Counted from the stretch's first letter, positions 44,080 through 53,905 are shown. The stretch: 64,000 nucleotides of DNA from Firmicutes bacterium HGW-Firmicutes-16 (GCA_002841545.1 PGZZ01000002.1:424314-488313), one strand, 5' to 3'. The notes: a model not told the origin generated them from the letters alone. Translations and numbers: made by a program.

Positions 44080-45194
44080 TGGCGGACTTGCACGGACTTA
44101 TCTATGCTTTCCATTCCTCGCCGGCTCTTGGCGACCTTGTTATGCCGCGCACCAGCGCCTCCCTTCCCTTCTGCTCGCGTTACAGACTCATAGATTTCGC
44201 TCTGTCATCAATGGCCAACGCTGGTGTTCGTGGCGTCGGTGTAATCATGCAGCGCGATTATCAGTCGCTTCTCGACCACATGGGAAGCGGAAAGGACTGG
44301 GATCTCAGCCGTTTGAGCGGCGGTCTTAGGCTTCTCCCCCCTTTTGGCATGCATGGCAGCAGCCTCGGCGAATATAAGGGTGGCATGGAGGCTCTTTCTG
44401 CTGTCAGGGCCTATATAAATGATATTAAACAGAATTATGTTGTAATTTTTCGCGGTGATTTAGCCGCCAACATCGACCTTAAAGACGTTTTTGATGCTCA
44501 CCTCAGCTCCGGCTGCCAAATTACGGCAGTCTGTGCAGAAAATGCCTGCAAAGGCGGCGGAGATATTCGCTTTATCCCCGACACACAAGGCAATTCAAAG
44601 AAAATGCTATTTTCAAATTTCAATGAAAATGGGGCTTTATCTACTACTGAGGTTTATGTAATAAATAAATCTCTCCTTGTTAATCTCGTCGATTGGTGCC
44701 ATTCCAACGGAAAACTCCATTTTCACCGTGACGCTCTGACCCACTATCTGAATGAGGGCGGGACAGTCGGGCTTTATGTCCACAAGGGCTATACTGCCCG
44801 TATCTGCTCCGTTTCTGATTATTACAGTGCAAATATGGATATGCTCAAGGCCGAGTACAGAAATGACCTTTTTAACGACGATAACCCGATCTATACAAAG
44901 GGCCGCAGCAGCGTTTCCACCTATTACGGCGAAGATGCTTTTTCTAGGAACTCGCTCGTTGCGGACGGCTGCTATATCGAGGGCGAGCTTACAAACTGTG
45001 TTCTGTTTCGCGGCGTCCGCGTCAAAAAGGGTGCAAAGCTCAAAGACTGCGTCATTATGCAGGATTCGGTCGTAGGCGAAAACGTTTCGCTAAGCCATGT
45101 AATAGCAGACAAATATACCGTATTCTCGGATGGACTGGCGCTTTCCGGCAGTCACGTTCTTCCGATAATCGTCCCGAAATGTAAAATCATATGA
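44079..45194 (+). CDS. glgD: GlgD, non-catalytic partner of GlgC
   Basis: 371-aa homolog of GlgC in which the N-terminal GGxGxRL loop is missing (the start reads HGLIYAFHSSPALGDLVMP), although LPFCSRYRLIDFALSSMANA and a C-terminal beta helix remain. In Geobacillus and Clostridia GlgD raises the activity of GlgC in a hetero-oligomer and has little activity alone. Its ATG overlaps the glgC stop by one base. Confidence 0.94.
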   Translation: MADLHGLIYAFHSSPALGDLVMPRTSASLPFCSRYRLIDFALSSMANAGVRGVGVIMQRDYQSLLDHMGSGKDWDLSRLSGGLRLLPPFGMHGSSLGEYKGGMEALSAVRAYINDIKQNYVVIFRGDLAANIDLKDVFDAHLSSGCQITAVCAENACKGGGDIRFIPDTQGNSKKMLFSNFNENGALSTTEVYVINKSLLVNLVDWCHSNGKLHFHRDALTHYLNEGGTVGLYVHKGYTARICSVSDYYSANMDMLKAEYRNDLFNDDNPIYTKGRSSVSTYYGEDAFSRNSLVADGCYIEGELTNCVLFRGVRVKKGAKLKDCVIMQDSVVGENVSLSHVIADKYTVFSDGLALSGSHVLPIIVPKCKII

Positions 45195-45232
45195 TGGAAC
45201 CAGAATCCGGAATTCTGAAGGGAGACGTTAAT

Positions 45233-46645
45233 ATGAATGTCCTATACGCAGTTAGTGAGGCTGTTCCTTTCGTGAAAACAGGCGGTCTTGCGGATGTCGC
45301 CGGTTCTCTCCCGAAAGCCCTCCGTGCAGAAGGCGTGGACGCACGCGTAATACTTCCGCTTTACAGCTCCATCGGGGAAAAATGGCGGCTGAAGATGAAC
45401 TTCTGTTTTTATACTTTTATCAATCTCGCATGGCGAAGGCAGTACTGCGGCGTGTTCAAACTGGAGTACTACGGAGTTATCTGGTACTTTGTCGATAACG
45501 AATATTACTTCAAGCGTGACAATATTTACGGCTGCTATGACGACGGAGAACGATTTGCCTTCTTCTCAAAGGCAGTAATCGATATTCTACCTCTCTTGGA
45601 CTGGAAGCCCGACGTCATAAACTGCAACGACTGGCAGACTGCACTTATTCCGCTCTATATCAGTCAGGACAGATCCGGTTATTTTAACGGCATCAAAACG
45701 GTTTATACAATCCACAACATTGAATATCAGGGACGTTTCGGCAAGGAGTGTCTCACAGACATTTTTGGACTTTCAGATTCGCTCTATCTCGATGGTATTC
45801 TGCGCTATGAAAATGACCTGAATCTCATGAAGGGCGCAATCTATAAAGCTGACCACATTACGACTGTGAGTCCCAGCTATGCGTCGGAGCTTCGTGACCC
45901 ATTTTTCGCGAGTGGTCTGCACAGAGTTATTGAGGACAATGTCTATAAATTGACCGGTATCCTAAACGGGCTCGACACTGAGAGATACGACCCAATGACG
46001 GACAGCTATCTCGCAACAAACTATGGGCCGGATGATCCGGACGGAAAAGCAGACTGTAAGTCCGAGCTTTGCCGTGAGCTCGGACTCGAAGAAAGCGATA
46101 CACCGATTATAGGCTGCATATCGAGACTCGTCGGACACAAGGGCTTCGACCTCGTTGAAGCGGCACTTGACAGGATTATCTCGCGGGGTGTAAGATTCGT
46201 CATCCTCGGAACCGGTGATGAGAAATTTGAAAGCTTCTTTATAGATGCTGAAAATCGGTATAAAGGCAAGGTCTCGGCGAACATCATGTATTCTGAAAAG
46301 CGCGCTTCTCTGGTATACGCGGGAGCGGACATGATGCTAATTCCCTCAAAAAGTGAGCCCTGCGGGCTTACTCAGATGATTGCAATGCGCTATGGGTCAG
46401 TTCCAATTGTCCGTGAAGTCGGAGGGCTGAAGGACAGCGTCCGACCCTATCCGAACGAGGATTCGACCGGCTTTACCTTCCTCTGGTACTCAGCCGATGA
46501 TATGGTGCAGGCGGTAGACTTTGCAATCGATACTTGGTATGAAAAAGATAAGTGGCGTGAGCTTATGGCAAGGGACATGGTTGAATACCTATCCTGGAGC
46601 CGCTCCGCAAAAGAATATATAAAGATATATGAGTCTCTGATTTAG
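45233..46645 (+). CDS. glgA: Glycogen synthase (ADP-glucose type)
   Basis: GT5 retaining glucosyltransferase extending glycogen chains. The N-terminal KTGGLADVAGSLPKAL motif binds the ADP-glucose/acceptor, and the C-terminal SKSEPCGLTQMIAMRYGSVP contains the catalytic Glu loop. The ATG at 45233 (MNVLYAVSEAVPFVK) is chosen because GAAGGGAG lies 8 nt upstream; an in-frame ATG at 45191 overlapping glgD would add 14 unrelated residues. Length 470 aa is typical. Confidence 0.95.
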   Translation: MNVLYAVSEAVPFVKTGGLADVAGSLPKALRAEGVDARVILPLYSSIGEKWRLKMNFCFYTFINLAWRRQYCGVFKLEYYGVIWYFVDNEYYFKRDNIYGCYDDGERFAFFSKAVIDILPLLDWKPDVINCNDWQTALIPLYISQDRSGYFNGIKTVYTIHNIEYQGRFGKECLTDIFGLSDSLYLDGILRYENDLNLMKGAIYKADHITTVSPSYASELRDPFFASGLHRVIEDNVYKLTGILNGLDTERYDPMTDSYLATNYGPDDPDGKADCKSELCRELGLEESDTPIIGCISRLVGHKGFDLVEAALDRIISRGVRFVILGTGDEKFESFFIDAENRYKGKVSANIMYSEKRASLVYAGADMMLIPSKSEPCGLTQMIAMRYGSVPIVREVGGLKDSVRPYPNEDSTGFTFLWYSADDMVQAVDFAIDTWYEKDKWRELMARDMVEYLSWSRSAKEYIKIYESLI

Positions 46646-46694
46646 ATAATATACACAGAGATTTATCCGCAACAGACAGGGAAAGGATGCTAAT

Positions 46695-49091
46695 ATGACC
46701 CCAATCAGCAAAAATGAGCTGAAGGCTGCAATCGAAGATAAGCTGGAAGCTCATTACGGGAAAAAGGCGCTGGAAGCAACGCCTTCCGAATTCTTCTGCG
46801 CTTGCGCAGCGCTTCTGCGCGAAATGACCTCCCGCAATCTCGTTCACGGTGTGCGGAAGGAAACAAGACACATGCACTATCTTTCGATGGAATTTCTAAT
46901 GGGCCGGTCGCTTGCCAAGAACGCCTTCAATCTCGGCATACTTGACGAGCTATATAGCGCCTTGCGAGAAATGGGCGTGGAGCCCGCGGATGTCTTTGAG
47001 TCCGAACCGGACGCCGGACTCGGAAACGGCGGTTTAGGCAGGCTCGCCGCATGCTATATGGACAGCATGGCAACTCTTGGACTCCCCGCGACAGGGTATT
47101 CCCTCTGCTACGAGCTGGGCATGTTTTGCCAGAAGATAATCGATTTCAAGCAGGTCGAAGTTGCCGACAGCTGGACGGTTTCAGCAGACAGTTGGCTTGT
47201 CCCCAGTTATGAGGACGCTGTCGAAGTCCGCTTTGGCGGAAAGTGCGAGGAAAAATGGGACTATAACGGCAAGTGCCAAACAGCAGTCAAGGATTACACC
47301 TCTGTACTAGCAGTTCCTCGTGACATGCTGATTTCAGGATATGCAACCGACTGTGTTAATACGTTGAGGCTGTGGGACGCAAGGTCTCCGAAATCTCTAG
47401 ATATGCGTTTATTTTCCGGCGGCGAATACCTGAAATCGATGGAACAGCGCACCATGGCCGAGGTCATTACAAAGGTGCTCTACCCCGCTGATGACAACAC
47501 CGAGGGCAAGATACTCCGCATAAAACAGCAGTATTTCTTCGTATCCGCCACTGCTCAGTCCGTTGTTAAAAAGCATCGTCAAAAATACGGCAGTATTCGC
47601 AATTTCCCGGAGCATCACGTTTTTCAGATTAACGACACCCATCCGACGATGATAATTCCCGAGCTCATGCGAATCTTCATGGACGAGGACGGTTTGGGTT
47701 GGGAAGAAGCACTTGATCTAGTTTCAAACTGCGTAGCCTATACGAACCACACGGTAATGACCGAAGCGCTGGAGAGCTGGCCGCAAGAGCTTATTGAGTC
47801 GCAGCTTCCACGCATATGGCAAATTATCCGAGAGATAGATACTCGCCACAGAAAATATCTTGAAGAGAGATTTCGTGGTAACGATGAAGCTATCCTCCGC
47901 AACCTTATTGTCAGCAGCGGCAAGGTACGTATGGCGAATATTTGCCTTGCGTCGTGCTTCAGAGTCAACGGCGTTTCCGCTATGCACAGCGAAATCCTCA
48001 AGCACGACCTCTTCCGCGATATATATTCGCAGAATCCAGAAAAATTTACTAACGTTACAAACGGCATCGACCACAGACGCTGGCTCACACAAATTAATCC
48101 GGGACTGCACAATCTTATCACAGAGCTTCTCGAGTCTGACGCTTATCTTCTACATCCTGAACAAATAGCAAAGCTAGAAAACTTTGCATCAGATGCAAAT
48201 GTTCTTCATCGCCTTGAACAGATTAAGCGGGACAACAAAAACAGGCTTTGCCAATATATAAAAGATGATAATAACATTGTCATTAATCCTGACGCCGTTT
48301 TCGATGTACAGATCAAGCGTCTGCACGAATACAAACGCCAGCTTCTCTGCGCGATGTTGATTATGGAGCTTCAGCAGAGAATTCACGATAATCCGAACGC
48401 CGAATTTTTACCGCGATGCTTTATCTTCGGAGCGAAGGCGGCAAGCAGCTATAAGGCGGCGAAGCGCATTATCAGCCTTCTGTGCTCACTTGCAGACGAA
48501 GTGAACTCCGACCCCCTTTGCAATGGAAAGCTTCAGGTCGTTTTTCTCGAAAACTATCGCGTTTCAGTGGCGGAAAAGCTCATGCCTGCGGCGCAAGTCT
48601 CGGAGCAGATTTCAACTGCCGGCAAGGAGGCAAGCGGTACAGGTAACATGAAACTGATGATGAACGGAGCAATAACGATTGGAACGCTCGACGGCGCGAA
48701 CGTTGAGATGCACGAGCATCTTGGCGACGAAAACATGTTCCTTTTCGGTCTACGTGCAGACGAGATTGCGGCTATGAAAGCTCGCGGCTATGACCCCCTT
48801 GCTATTTACAATAAGAGCGAGCGAATAAGGCTTGTAATGAACCATATGACCCGAGGCTTCCCGAACGGAGAGAGCTTTTCCGACCTAGTTTCAAAGCTCG
48901 TCTATGGCGGCGATGAATATATGCTTCTCGCCGATTTTGATAGTTATATATCTGCTCACGACAACTTGTACGCTGTTATGTCCGATAAAGATAAGCGCTC
49001 CGCAATTTCACTTCGCAACATTGCGCGAAGCGGCGTTTTCGCTGCTGACCGTGCAGTTTCGGAATACGCTAAAAACATTTGGGGCTTCTAA
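46695..49091 (+). CDS. glgP: Glycogen phosphorylase
   Basis: Phosphorolysis of alpha-1,4 chains giving glucose 1-phosphate (GT35). The PLP-lysine motif EASGTGNMKLMMNGAITIGT lies near the C-terminal third, and GLGNGGLGRLAACYMDSMAT and NDTHPTMIIPELMRI are clear. Length 798 aa is normal. GGAAAGGA precedes the ATG. It ends the cluster with a strong terminator; no debranching enzyme (glgX or pullulanase) is in the cluster. Confidence 0.96.
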   Translation: MTPISKNELKAAIEDKLEAHYGKKALEATPSEFFCACAALLREMTSRNLVHGVRKETRHMHYLSMEFLMGRSLAKNAFNLGILDELYSALREMGVEPADVFESEPDAGLGNGGLGRLAACYMDSMATLGLPATGYSLCYELGMFCQKIIDFKQVEVADSWTVSADSWLVPSYEDAVEVRFGGKCEEKWDYNGKCQTAVKDYTSVLAVPRDMLISGYATDCVNTLRLWDARSPKSLDMRLFSGGEYLKSMEQRTMAEVITKVLYPADDNTEGKILRIKQQYFFVSATAQSVVKKHRQKYGSIRNFPEHHVFQINDTHPTMIIPELMRIFMDEDGLGWEEALDLVSNCVAYTNHTVMTEALESWPQELIESQLPRIWQIIREIDTRHRKYLEERFRGNDEAILRNLIVSSGKVRMANICLASCFRVNGVSAMHSEILKHDLFRDIYSQNPEKFTNVTNGIDHRRWLTQINPGLHNLITELLESDAYLLHPEQIAKLENFASDANVLHRLEQIKRDNKNRLCQYIKDDNNIVINPDAVFDVQIKRLHEYKRQLLCAMLIMELQQRIHDNPNAEFLPRCFIFGAKAASSYKAAKRIISLLCSLADEVNSDPLCNGKLQVVFLENYRVSVAEKLMPAAQVSEQISTAGKEASGTGNMKLMMNGAITIGTLDGANVEMHEHLGDENMFLFGLRADEIAAMKARGYDPLAIYNKSERIRLVMNHMTRGFPNGESFSDLVSKLVYGGDEYMLLADFDSYISAHDNLYAVMSDKDKRSAISLRNIARSGVFAADRAVSEYAKNIWGF

Positions 49092-49102
49092 AGCTTAAAA
49101 CG

Positions 49103-49135
49103 AAAAATCCGCAGACAAACGTCTGCGGATTTTTT
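49103..49135 (+). terminator. Intrinsic terminator of the glycogen cluster
   Basis: AAAAATCCGCAGAC and GTCTGCGGATTTTTT with loop aaac. It separates glgP from spoIIGA. Confidence 0.93.
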
Positions 49136-49170
49136 ATTGCCTTGCGACCTATTATAACGCGTTTTTTAAA

Positions 49171-49216
49171 CTCGTCCGCATATACTTCAAATATGAAAAC
49201 TGTATATGCGGACGAG
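49171..49216 (+). promoter_or_regulatory. Start-codon hairpin of spoIIGA
   Basis: CTCGTCCGCATATAC at 49171-49185 and its exact complement at 49202-49216 form a perfect 15-bp stem with a 16-nt loop. The spoIIGA ATG (49193-49195) is in the loop, and no Shine-Dalgarno is visible. The 3' arm encodes residues 4-8 of the protein. A possible -10 element TATAAC at 49153-49158 would start the mRNA just before the stem. Confidence 0.75.
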
Positions 49217-50026
49217 ATGTTTCTTCTCAATCTAATCATCAATTACTTAATTATTCTGGCTACGGCAAAGCTCTGCGCCCTGCCGCTAAAAAGGCTTCGT
49301 TTTGCAATCTCCGCCACAGTTGGCGCGCTGTATTCCGTTTCACTGCTTTTTGCAGCATTACAGTTCCTTGCGTCACCGGTTATGAAGCTTGCGCTCGGTT
49401 TTTTGATGACTATCATTTCGTTCGGTGTTGAAGGAAAGCTCATCAAGCCTTTTCTGGCGTTTCTTGCGGTCTCAGCGGCCTTTGGAGGGGCCGTATATGC
49501 GGCTTCGCTACTGGCAGGGCAAAATCTTGGTGACGGATTATACATAAACGCCTCAATGCGCGTCCTTGCGCTCTCCTTTGCAGCGTGCTACTTTGTCCTA
49601 ACCATCGTCTTTAAACGCTTCGCGAAAAGGCGCTCACGCGAAATTCGAAGCGTCAAAGTGACACTCTGCGGCAGGACAGCCGAGTTTAAAGCGCTTCGCG
49701 ATACCGGCAATGAACTATATGATCCCCTTAGCGGACTTCCCGTCATGGTCGTCGGCGTAAACGAGGCGGGCAAGCTCCTTCCGGAGCAGCTTCTCAACGC
49801 ACTAAAGACAGGAGTTCCCGAATTTATTCAAGCTCTGGGAAATGAGGACGGTCTCTGTGTAAGATTCCGCCTAGTACCATATTCCGCAGTAGGCGTAAAA
49901 GTTGCACTTCTTCCTGTCTTCAGACCGGACGCGCTGTTGGTGGACGGGTTTGAGGCAAAAAACACTCTGGTGGGGTTCTGTCCCACGATTCTATGCGGTA
50001 ACAGCGAATATTCCGCCGTAATTTAG
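49193..50026 (+). CDS. spoIIGA: Sigma-E processing peptidase SpoIIGA
   Basis: Membrane aspartic protease that removes the pro-sequence of SigE in the mother cell. About five N-terminal helices (residues 10-140) are followed by a cytoplasmic domain with [20 protein letters not shown], where D170 of DTG is the expected catalytic Asp. The start at 49193 ([13 protein letters not shown]) aligns with Bacillus SpoIIGA; the frame reaches further back into glgP but without conservation. There is no visible ribosome site, and the ATG lies in a hairpin loop. 277 aa; followed by sigE after 56 nt. Confidence 0.92.
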   Translation: MKTVYADEMFLLNLIINYLIILATAKLCALPLKRLRFAISATVGALYSVSLLFAALQFLASPVMKLALGFLMTIISFGVEGKLIKPFLAFLAVSAAFGGAVYAASLLAGQNLGDGLYINASMRVLALSFAACYFVLTIVFKRFAKRRSREIRSVKVTLCGRTAEFKALRDTGNELYDPLSGLPVMVVGVNEAGKLLPEQLLNALKTGVPEFIQALGNEDGLCVRFRLVPYSAVGVKVALLPVFRPDALLVDGFEAKNTLVGFCPTILCGNSEYSAVI

Positions 50027-50082
50027 ATATATACCGCCATATTGCGGCAACAGTGGAGATTATGGTAACACAGGAGGTTTAT

Positions 50083-50823
50083 ATGGAGGAACAAAAGTCT
50101 TTAGGTTTATACACAAAGATTTACCTTGCGCTTGTGGGCGCACTTGCAAAAATCGGACTGGCACTGCCCCCGGGAATTCACTATATAGGCGGGAGTGATA
50201 TCTTGCCTCCTCCCCTGTCCAAGAACGAGGAGCGCAAAGCGATTGAAGCGCTTGAGAGCGGAGATGAAGCGGCAAAGAAAACGCTAATTGAGCACAATCT
50301 GCGCCTCGTCGTATATATAGCGCGGCGATTTGAGAATACGGGCGTCGGGCTGGAGGATCTCATTTCAATCGGCACTATTGGACTTATCAAAGCTATCAAT
50401 ACCTTTATTTCAGAAAAAAAGATAAAACTTGCGACCTATGCTTCCCGCTGCGTGGAAAACGAAATTTTAATGTATCTGCGAAAAATCAGCGCACTGAAAA
50501 CCGAAGTCTCCCTCGATGAGCCCCTCAACACCGACTGGGACGGAAACGAGCTCCTGCTCTCGGACGTTTTGGGTACTGATGGAGACGAGGTTTCTCGACC
50601 TCTTGAGGATGACGCTGACAAAACACTGCTCATGAACGCGGTAGACGGGCTGGAGGAGCGCGAACGCACGATTATCGTAATGCGCTTTGGCCTGGGTGGT
50701 TCGACTGAGTACACACAAAAAGAGGTCGCGGATATTATGGGTATCTCCCAATCATACATAAGCCGACTGGAAAAACGCATAATTGTCAGACTGCGCCGCG
50801 AGATAATCCGTCAATCACGCTAA
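50083..50823 (+). CDS. sigE: Sporulation sigma factor SigE (pro-form)
   Basis: Mother-cell early sigma factor. After an amphipathic pro-region of about 27-30 residues ([20 protein letters not shown]) the [14 protein letters not shown] motif appears, as in Bacillus pro-SigE. Region 2 is [13 protein letters not shown] with [13 protein letters not shown]; region 4 has [20 protein letters not shown]. The ATG at 50083 follows ACAGGAGG; the longer frame adds ten residues without a ribosome site. The adjacent spoIIGA supports SigE rather than SigK. sigG, the usual next gene, is missing. Confidence 0.95.
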   Translation: MEEQKSLGLYTKIYLALVGALAKIGLALPPGIHYIGGSDILPPPLSKNEERKAIEALESGDEAAKKTLIEHNLRLVVYIARRFENTGVGLEDLISIGTIGLIKAINTFISEKKIKLATYASRCVENEILMYLRKISALKTEVSLDEPLNTDWDGNELLLSDVLGTDGDEVSRPLEDDADKTLLMNAVDGLEERERTIIVMRFGLGGSTEYTQKEVADIMGISQSYISRLEKRIIVRLRREIIRQSR

Positions 50824-50834
50824 TGAGCTAATAC

Positions 50835-50864
50835 AAAGGCTGCACCAATTGGTGCAGCCTTTTA
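50835..50864. terminator. Bidirectional terminator, perfect 28-bp palindrome
   Basis: AAAGGCTGCACCAA and TTGGTGCAGCCTTT are exact complements with T/A on the flanks. Shared by the convergent sigE and serine dehydratase genes. Confidence 0.9.
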
Positions 50865-50865
50865 A

Positions 50866-52071
50866 CTATGAGCCAATCATATATAGCTTTGCAAGCCCGC
50901 CGTCCGCTGTTTCACGATAGTTCCGGTTCAAGTCCCTTCCTGTGTCGTACATTGTTTTTATTACAAGGTCAAGTGATATTTTCCGAGTAAAAGCCATGAA
51001 ATTTGCCAGCGTCACGGCGTTTATAGATCTCATGGCGGCAACCGCGTTGCGCTCAATACAGGGAATCTGCACAAGCCCGAAAATCGGATCACAGGTAAGT
51101 CCCAGGTGGTGCTCAATGGCAATCTCAGCCGAATATTCGATCTGGTCGACACCCATTACGAAGAGTTCTCCAAGGGCTGCCGCCGCCATTGCACAGGCTG
51201 TGCCGACCTCCGCCTGGCAACCGCATTCCGCGCCGCTGATCGAGGCATTTGTCTTTACGAGCAGACCAATTATGCCACCCACAGCAAGCGCATCAAGAAT
51301 TCTTTCGTCCTTATATCCCTTTTCATCCTTATAATATTTGAGAACCGCGGGCATCACTCCACATGAGCCGCAGGTAGGCGCTGTCACAATTCTTCCGCCG
51401 TCCGCGTTCTGCTCGCTGACCGCGAAAGCGTAGGAACAGACCATTCTTGTTTCATAGGTCGCTTTACTCTCGTCCATATGCCGTTGGTTATATAGTTGCT
51501 GCGCGCGCCTTTCTACCTTCAGTCCGCCCTGTAGAACGCCCGTTTTTGAAAGTCCCTCCAGAACAGCCTGCTGCATTGTGTCCCATATCTCGGCAAGGTA
51601 GGTGAAAATCTCATCGCCTTCCATGCGTCTGACATAATCGCTCAGCCTAATATTGTGCTCCTTGCAGTATTGCGAAATTTCCGTAAAAGAATTCTGTTCA
51701 TAGACCTCTGGATTCTCCTCGGCAGTACCACCCTCGGCAAGAATATCTCCGCCGCCAATACTGAAATAACGTTTTGCAAGTATTTCCTTTCCATTCGAAA
51801 GCCCGACAAAATCCATTGTATTTTGGTGCGGAAGCCCTTCTGTTTTCTTATCGAATATGATTTCAACCTGCTTTGGAGCGAGGGCGTTTTTAATTGCTTC
51901 ATCAGTCTTGTGCCCTTTGCCGGTTTTCGCAAGCGAACCGAAAAGCGTGACTTCAAAGCTATCAGCGTCTGGGCAAAGAGCGAAAAACTCTCTTGCGGCT
52001 TTTTCCGGTCCCATCGTGTGGGAGCTGGAAGGGCCGCGTCCGATCTTATATACCTGGCGTATCGATTTCAT
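50866..52071 (-). CDS. L-serine ammonia-lyase, single-chain iron-sulfur type
   Basis: Converts L-serine to pyruvate and ammonia with an oxygen-sensitive [4Fe-4S] cluster. The beta domain (KIGRGPSSSHTMGPEKAAREF) is fused to the alpha domain, as in E. coli SdaA, while Bacillus has separate SdaAA and SdaAB. Cluster cysteines are in APTCGSCGVMPA, GAECGCQAEVG and LTCDPI. Length 401 aa, slightly short of the ~455 of E. coli. GAGGAGA precedes the ATG. It lies 30 nt after an FAD protein gene, probably co-transcribed. Confidence 0.94.
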   Translation of the reverse strand: MKSIRQVYKIGRGPSSSHTMGPEKAAREFFALCPDADSFEVTLFGSLAKTGKGHKTDEAIKNALAPKQVEIIFDKKTEGLPHQNTMDFVGLSNGKEILAKRYFSIGGGDILAEGGTAEENPEVYEQNSFTEISQYCKEHNIRLSDYVRRMEGDEIFTYLAEIWDTMQQAVLEGLSKTGVLQGGLKVERRAQQLYNQRHMDESKATYETRMVCSYAFAVSEQNADGGRIVTAPTCGSCGVMPAVLKYYKDEKGYKDERILDALAVGGIIGLLVKTNASISGAECGCQAEVGTACAMAAAALGELFVMGVDQIEYSAEIAIEHHLGLTCDPIFGLVQIPCIERNAVAAMRSINAVTLANFMAFTRKISLDLVIKTMYDTGRDLNRNYRETADGGLAKLYMIGS

Positions 52072-52101
52072 ACTTTCTCCTCAACGGAATATTGTTCAAC
52101 T

Positions 52102-53685
52102 TTACGGTAAAACAGCTACAGCCTCGGCTACCCTTACACCGTCAACGGCAGCAGAGGTAATGCCGCCTGCATAGCCCGCGCCTTCTCCACAGGGAAAAAT
52201 CCCCTTGACGGCTGTCTGATAGTCATCCCCGCGAAGGATGCGTACCGGAGACGACGAACGTGTCTCGATTCCTGTCATCAGCGCATTGGGATCGGCAAAG
52301 CTTCGAAGGCTTCTGTCGAAAATCGGTATCGCTGCGGACAGCGTGTCCGAAACATAATCGGGCAGGCAGTTATGCAGGTCTGAGGGCGTAACACCCGGCC
52401 TATAGGTCGGTTCCACATCACCGATCTTTTTCGTGGCCCTTTTCGCCAAGAAGTCTCCCAGCGTTTGAATCGGAGCGCGATAATTTCCTCCTCCGAGAGT
52501 ATAGGCTTTGTTTTCCCATATTTCCTGAAATCTCATTCCGCCCAGAGGATGCTTTGATTGGAAGTCAGAGGGGTTTACTCCGACGAGAAGTCCGGCATTT
52601 ATATTTTCGCCGTCACGCGCGCGGAGGCTCATTCCGTTAGTCACAAGTCTTTCCGCTTCCGAAGCAGCCGCCACAACCTCTCCACCCGGGCATACGCAGA
52701 ACGTGAAAGCACTTCGTCCGTTCGGCAGGTGACAGGCAAGCTTGTAGTCTGCAGGAGGAAGCATTTCCGCAAAGCCGCCGTACTGCGAAACCGATATAGC
52801 CTCCTGCTTATGTTCAATGCGTACACCGATTGCAAACGCCTTCTGCTCCATTGGTATTCCCGCGCCGCAGAGCATCTCAAATGTGTCGCGGGCCGAATGT
52901 CCCGGTGCAAGAATTAGCGCGTCACAGGGCATTTCATATGTTCCGTCTTTAGTCTCAATGGTAATGCCTATCAGTTCTTTTTCCTTAATGCTCAGTTCAC
53001 TTAGCTTACTTTCAAACCGAATGTCACAACCGCGCGAAATGAGCTCCTGACGAATATTTTTTACTACGTCCCTCAATACGTCCGTTCCGACGTGCGGTCT
53101 GTTCGACCAGATGATATCCTCAGGTGCGCCGTGCTCAACAAAGGTTTCAAACACATGCGATATTCGCGGGTCGTTCGTTCCGGTGGAAAGCTTACCGTCT
53201 GAGAAGGTTCCGGCCCCGCCCTCACCGAACTGCACATTTGAATTCAGAGAAAGGCTGCCGGTTTTCCAAAATCTCTCCACGTCCTCTGTGCGTTCCGTCA
53301 CATTTCGGCCTCGTTCGAGGATTATCGGCTTCAGTCCGGCGCGAGCCAGCTGAAGCGCTGCGAATAGTCCTGCAGGGCCCATCCCAACAACGACCGGTGG
53401 TAGCTGGCTCTCTCTTTTGACCTCTGGAAAAACGTAGTCCTGCGGCGCAAATAGTTCTAAATGCCTGTTGTTTGCTTTTGTTACAAGGCTTTCCTCATTT
53501 TCTGCGGAGAGCGTGACGGAGCAGACGTAGTGCACCTCGCTCTTTTTTCTCGCGTCAACGGATAGACGTGCAAGACGCAGATTGCTGATGTCCTCCGACG
53601 GCAATCCCAGTGCGACTGCCGCTTTCTGTATCAAATCGCTTTCGCTGTAATCAACAGGTATTTTTATGTTAGTAATCTTAATCAA
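52102..53685 (-). CDS. FAD-dependent dehydrogenase-like protein (COG2509 type)
   Basis: 527 aa. FAD-binding VVGMGPAGLFAALQLARAGL near residue 100 follows an N-terminal ~90-aa domain. NVQFGEGGAGTFSDGKLSTG and the C-terminal GEGAGYAGGITSAAVDGVRV are characteristic. Substrate and role are unknown. The start is TTG at 53685 (MIKITNIKIP) with GGGAG 9 nt upstream. It is upstream of the serine dehydratase on the same strand. Confidence 0.85.
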   Translation of the reverse strand: MIKITNIKIPVDYSESDLIQKAAVALGLPSEDISNLRLARLSVDARKKSEVHYVCSVTLSAENEESLVTKANNRHLELFAPQDYVFPEVKRESQLPPVVVGMGPAGLFAALQLARAGLKPIILERGRNVTERTEDVERFWKTGSLSLNSNVQFGEGGAGTFSDGKLSTGTNDPRISHVFETFVEHGAPEDIIWSNRPHVGTDVLRDVVKNIRQELISRGCDIRFESKLSELSIKEKELIGITIETKDGTYEMPCDALILAPGHSARDTFEMLCGAGIPMEQKAFAIGVRIEHKQEAISVSQYGGFAEMLPPADYKLACHLPNGRSAFTFCVCPGGEVVAAASEAERLVTNGMSLRARDGENINAGLLVGVNPSDFQSKHPLGGMRFQEIWENKAYTLGGGNYRAPIQTLGDFLAKRATKKIGDVEPTYRPGVTPSDLHNCLPDYVSDTLSAAIPIFDRSLRSFADPNALMTGIETRSSSPVRILRGDDYQTAVKGIFPCGEGAGYAGGITSAAVDGVRVAEAVAVLP

Positions 53686-53857
53686 AATTCAGTGCTCCCA
53701 ACTTAATATATGCAAACTATACTATACCACAGTGAGGCAGTAATATCTATCTTCGTTGCACGCTTTTCTTGAATCTCAGTGTTCCATGTTCCATTATTAG
53801 ACAATTTCGTATTAATTATATGGGTAGTCATTTCATATGTCAATCGAAGAAAGCGCC

Positions 53858-53890
53858 AAAAAGCTCCCGGAAACAAATTCCGAGAGCTTT
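53858..53890 (-). terminator. Terminator of the DUF1002 gene
   Basis: On the minus strand AAAGCTCtCGGAA and TTCCGgGAGCTTTTT pair with one mismatch and end in a T-tract. The ~170 bp between it and the FAD gene is AT-rich and holds only the FAD gene's promoter region. Confidence 0.82.
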
Positions 53891-53905
53891 CGGTAATGCT
53901 GATAA

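Noticed and set aside
49136..49170. Spo0A box in front of spoIIGA
   Set aside because: No TTCGACA or TGTCGAA sequence is present in the short region between the glgP terminator and the hairpin.
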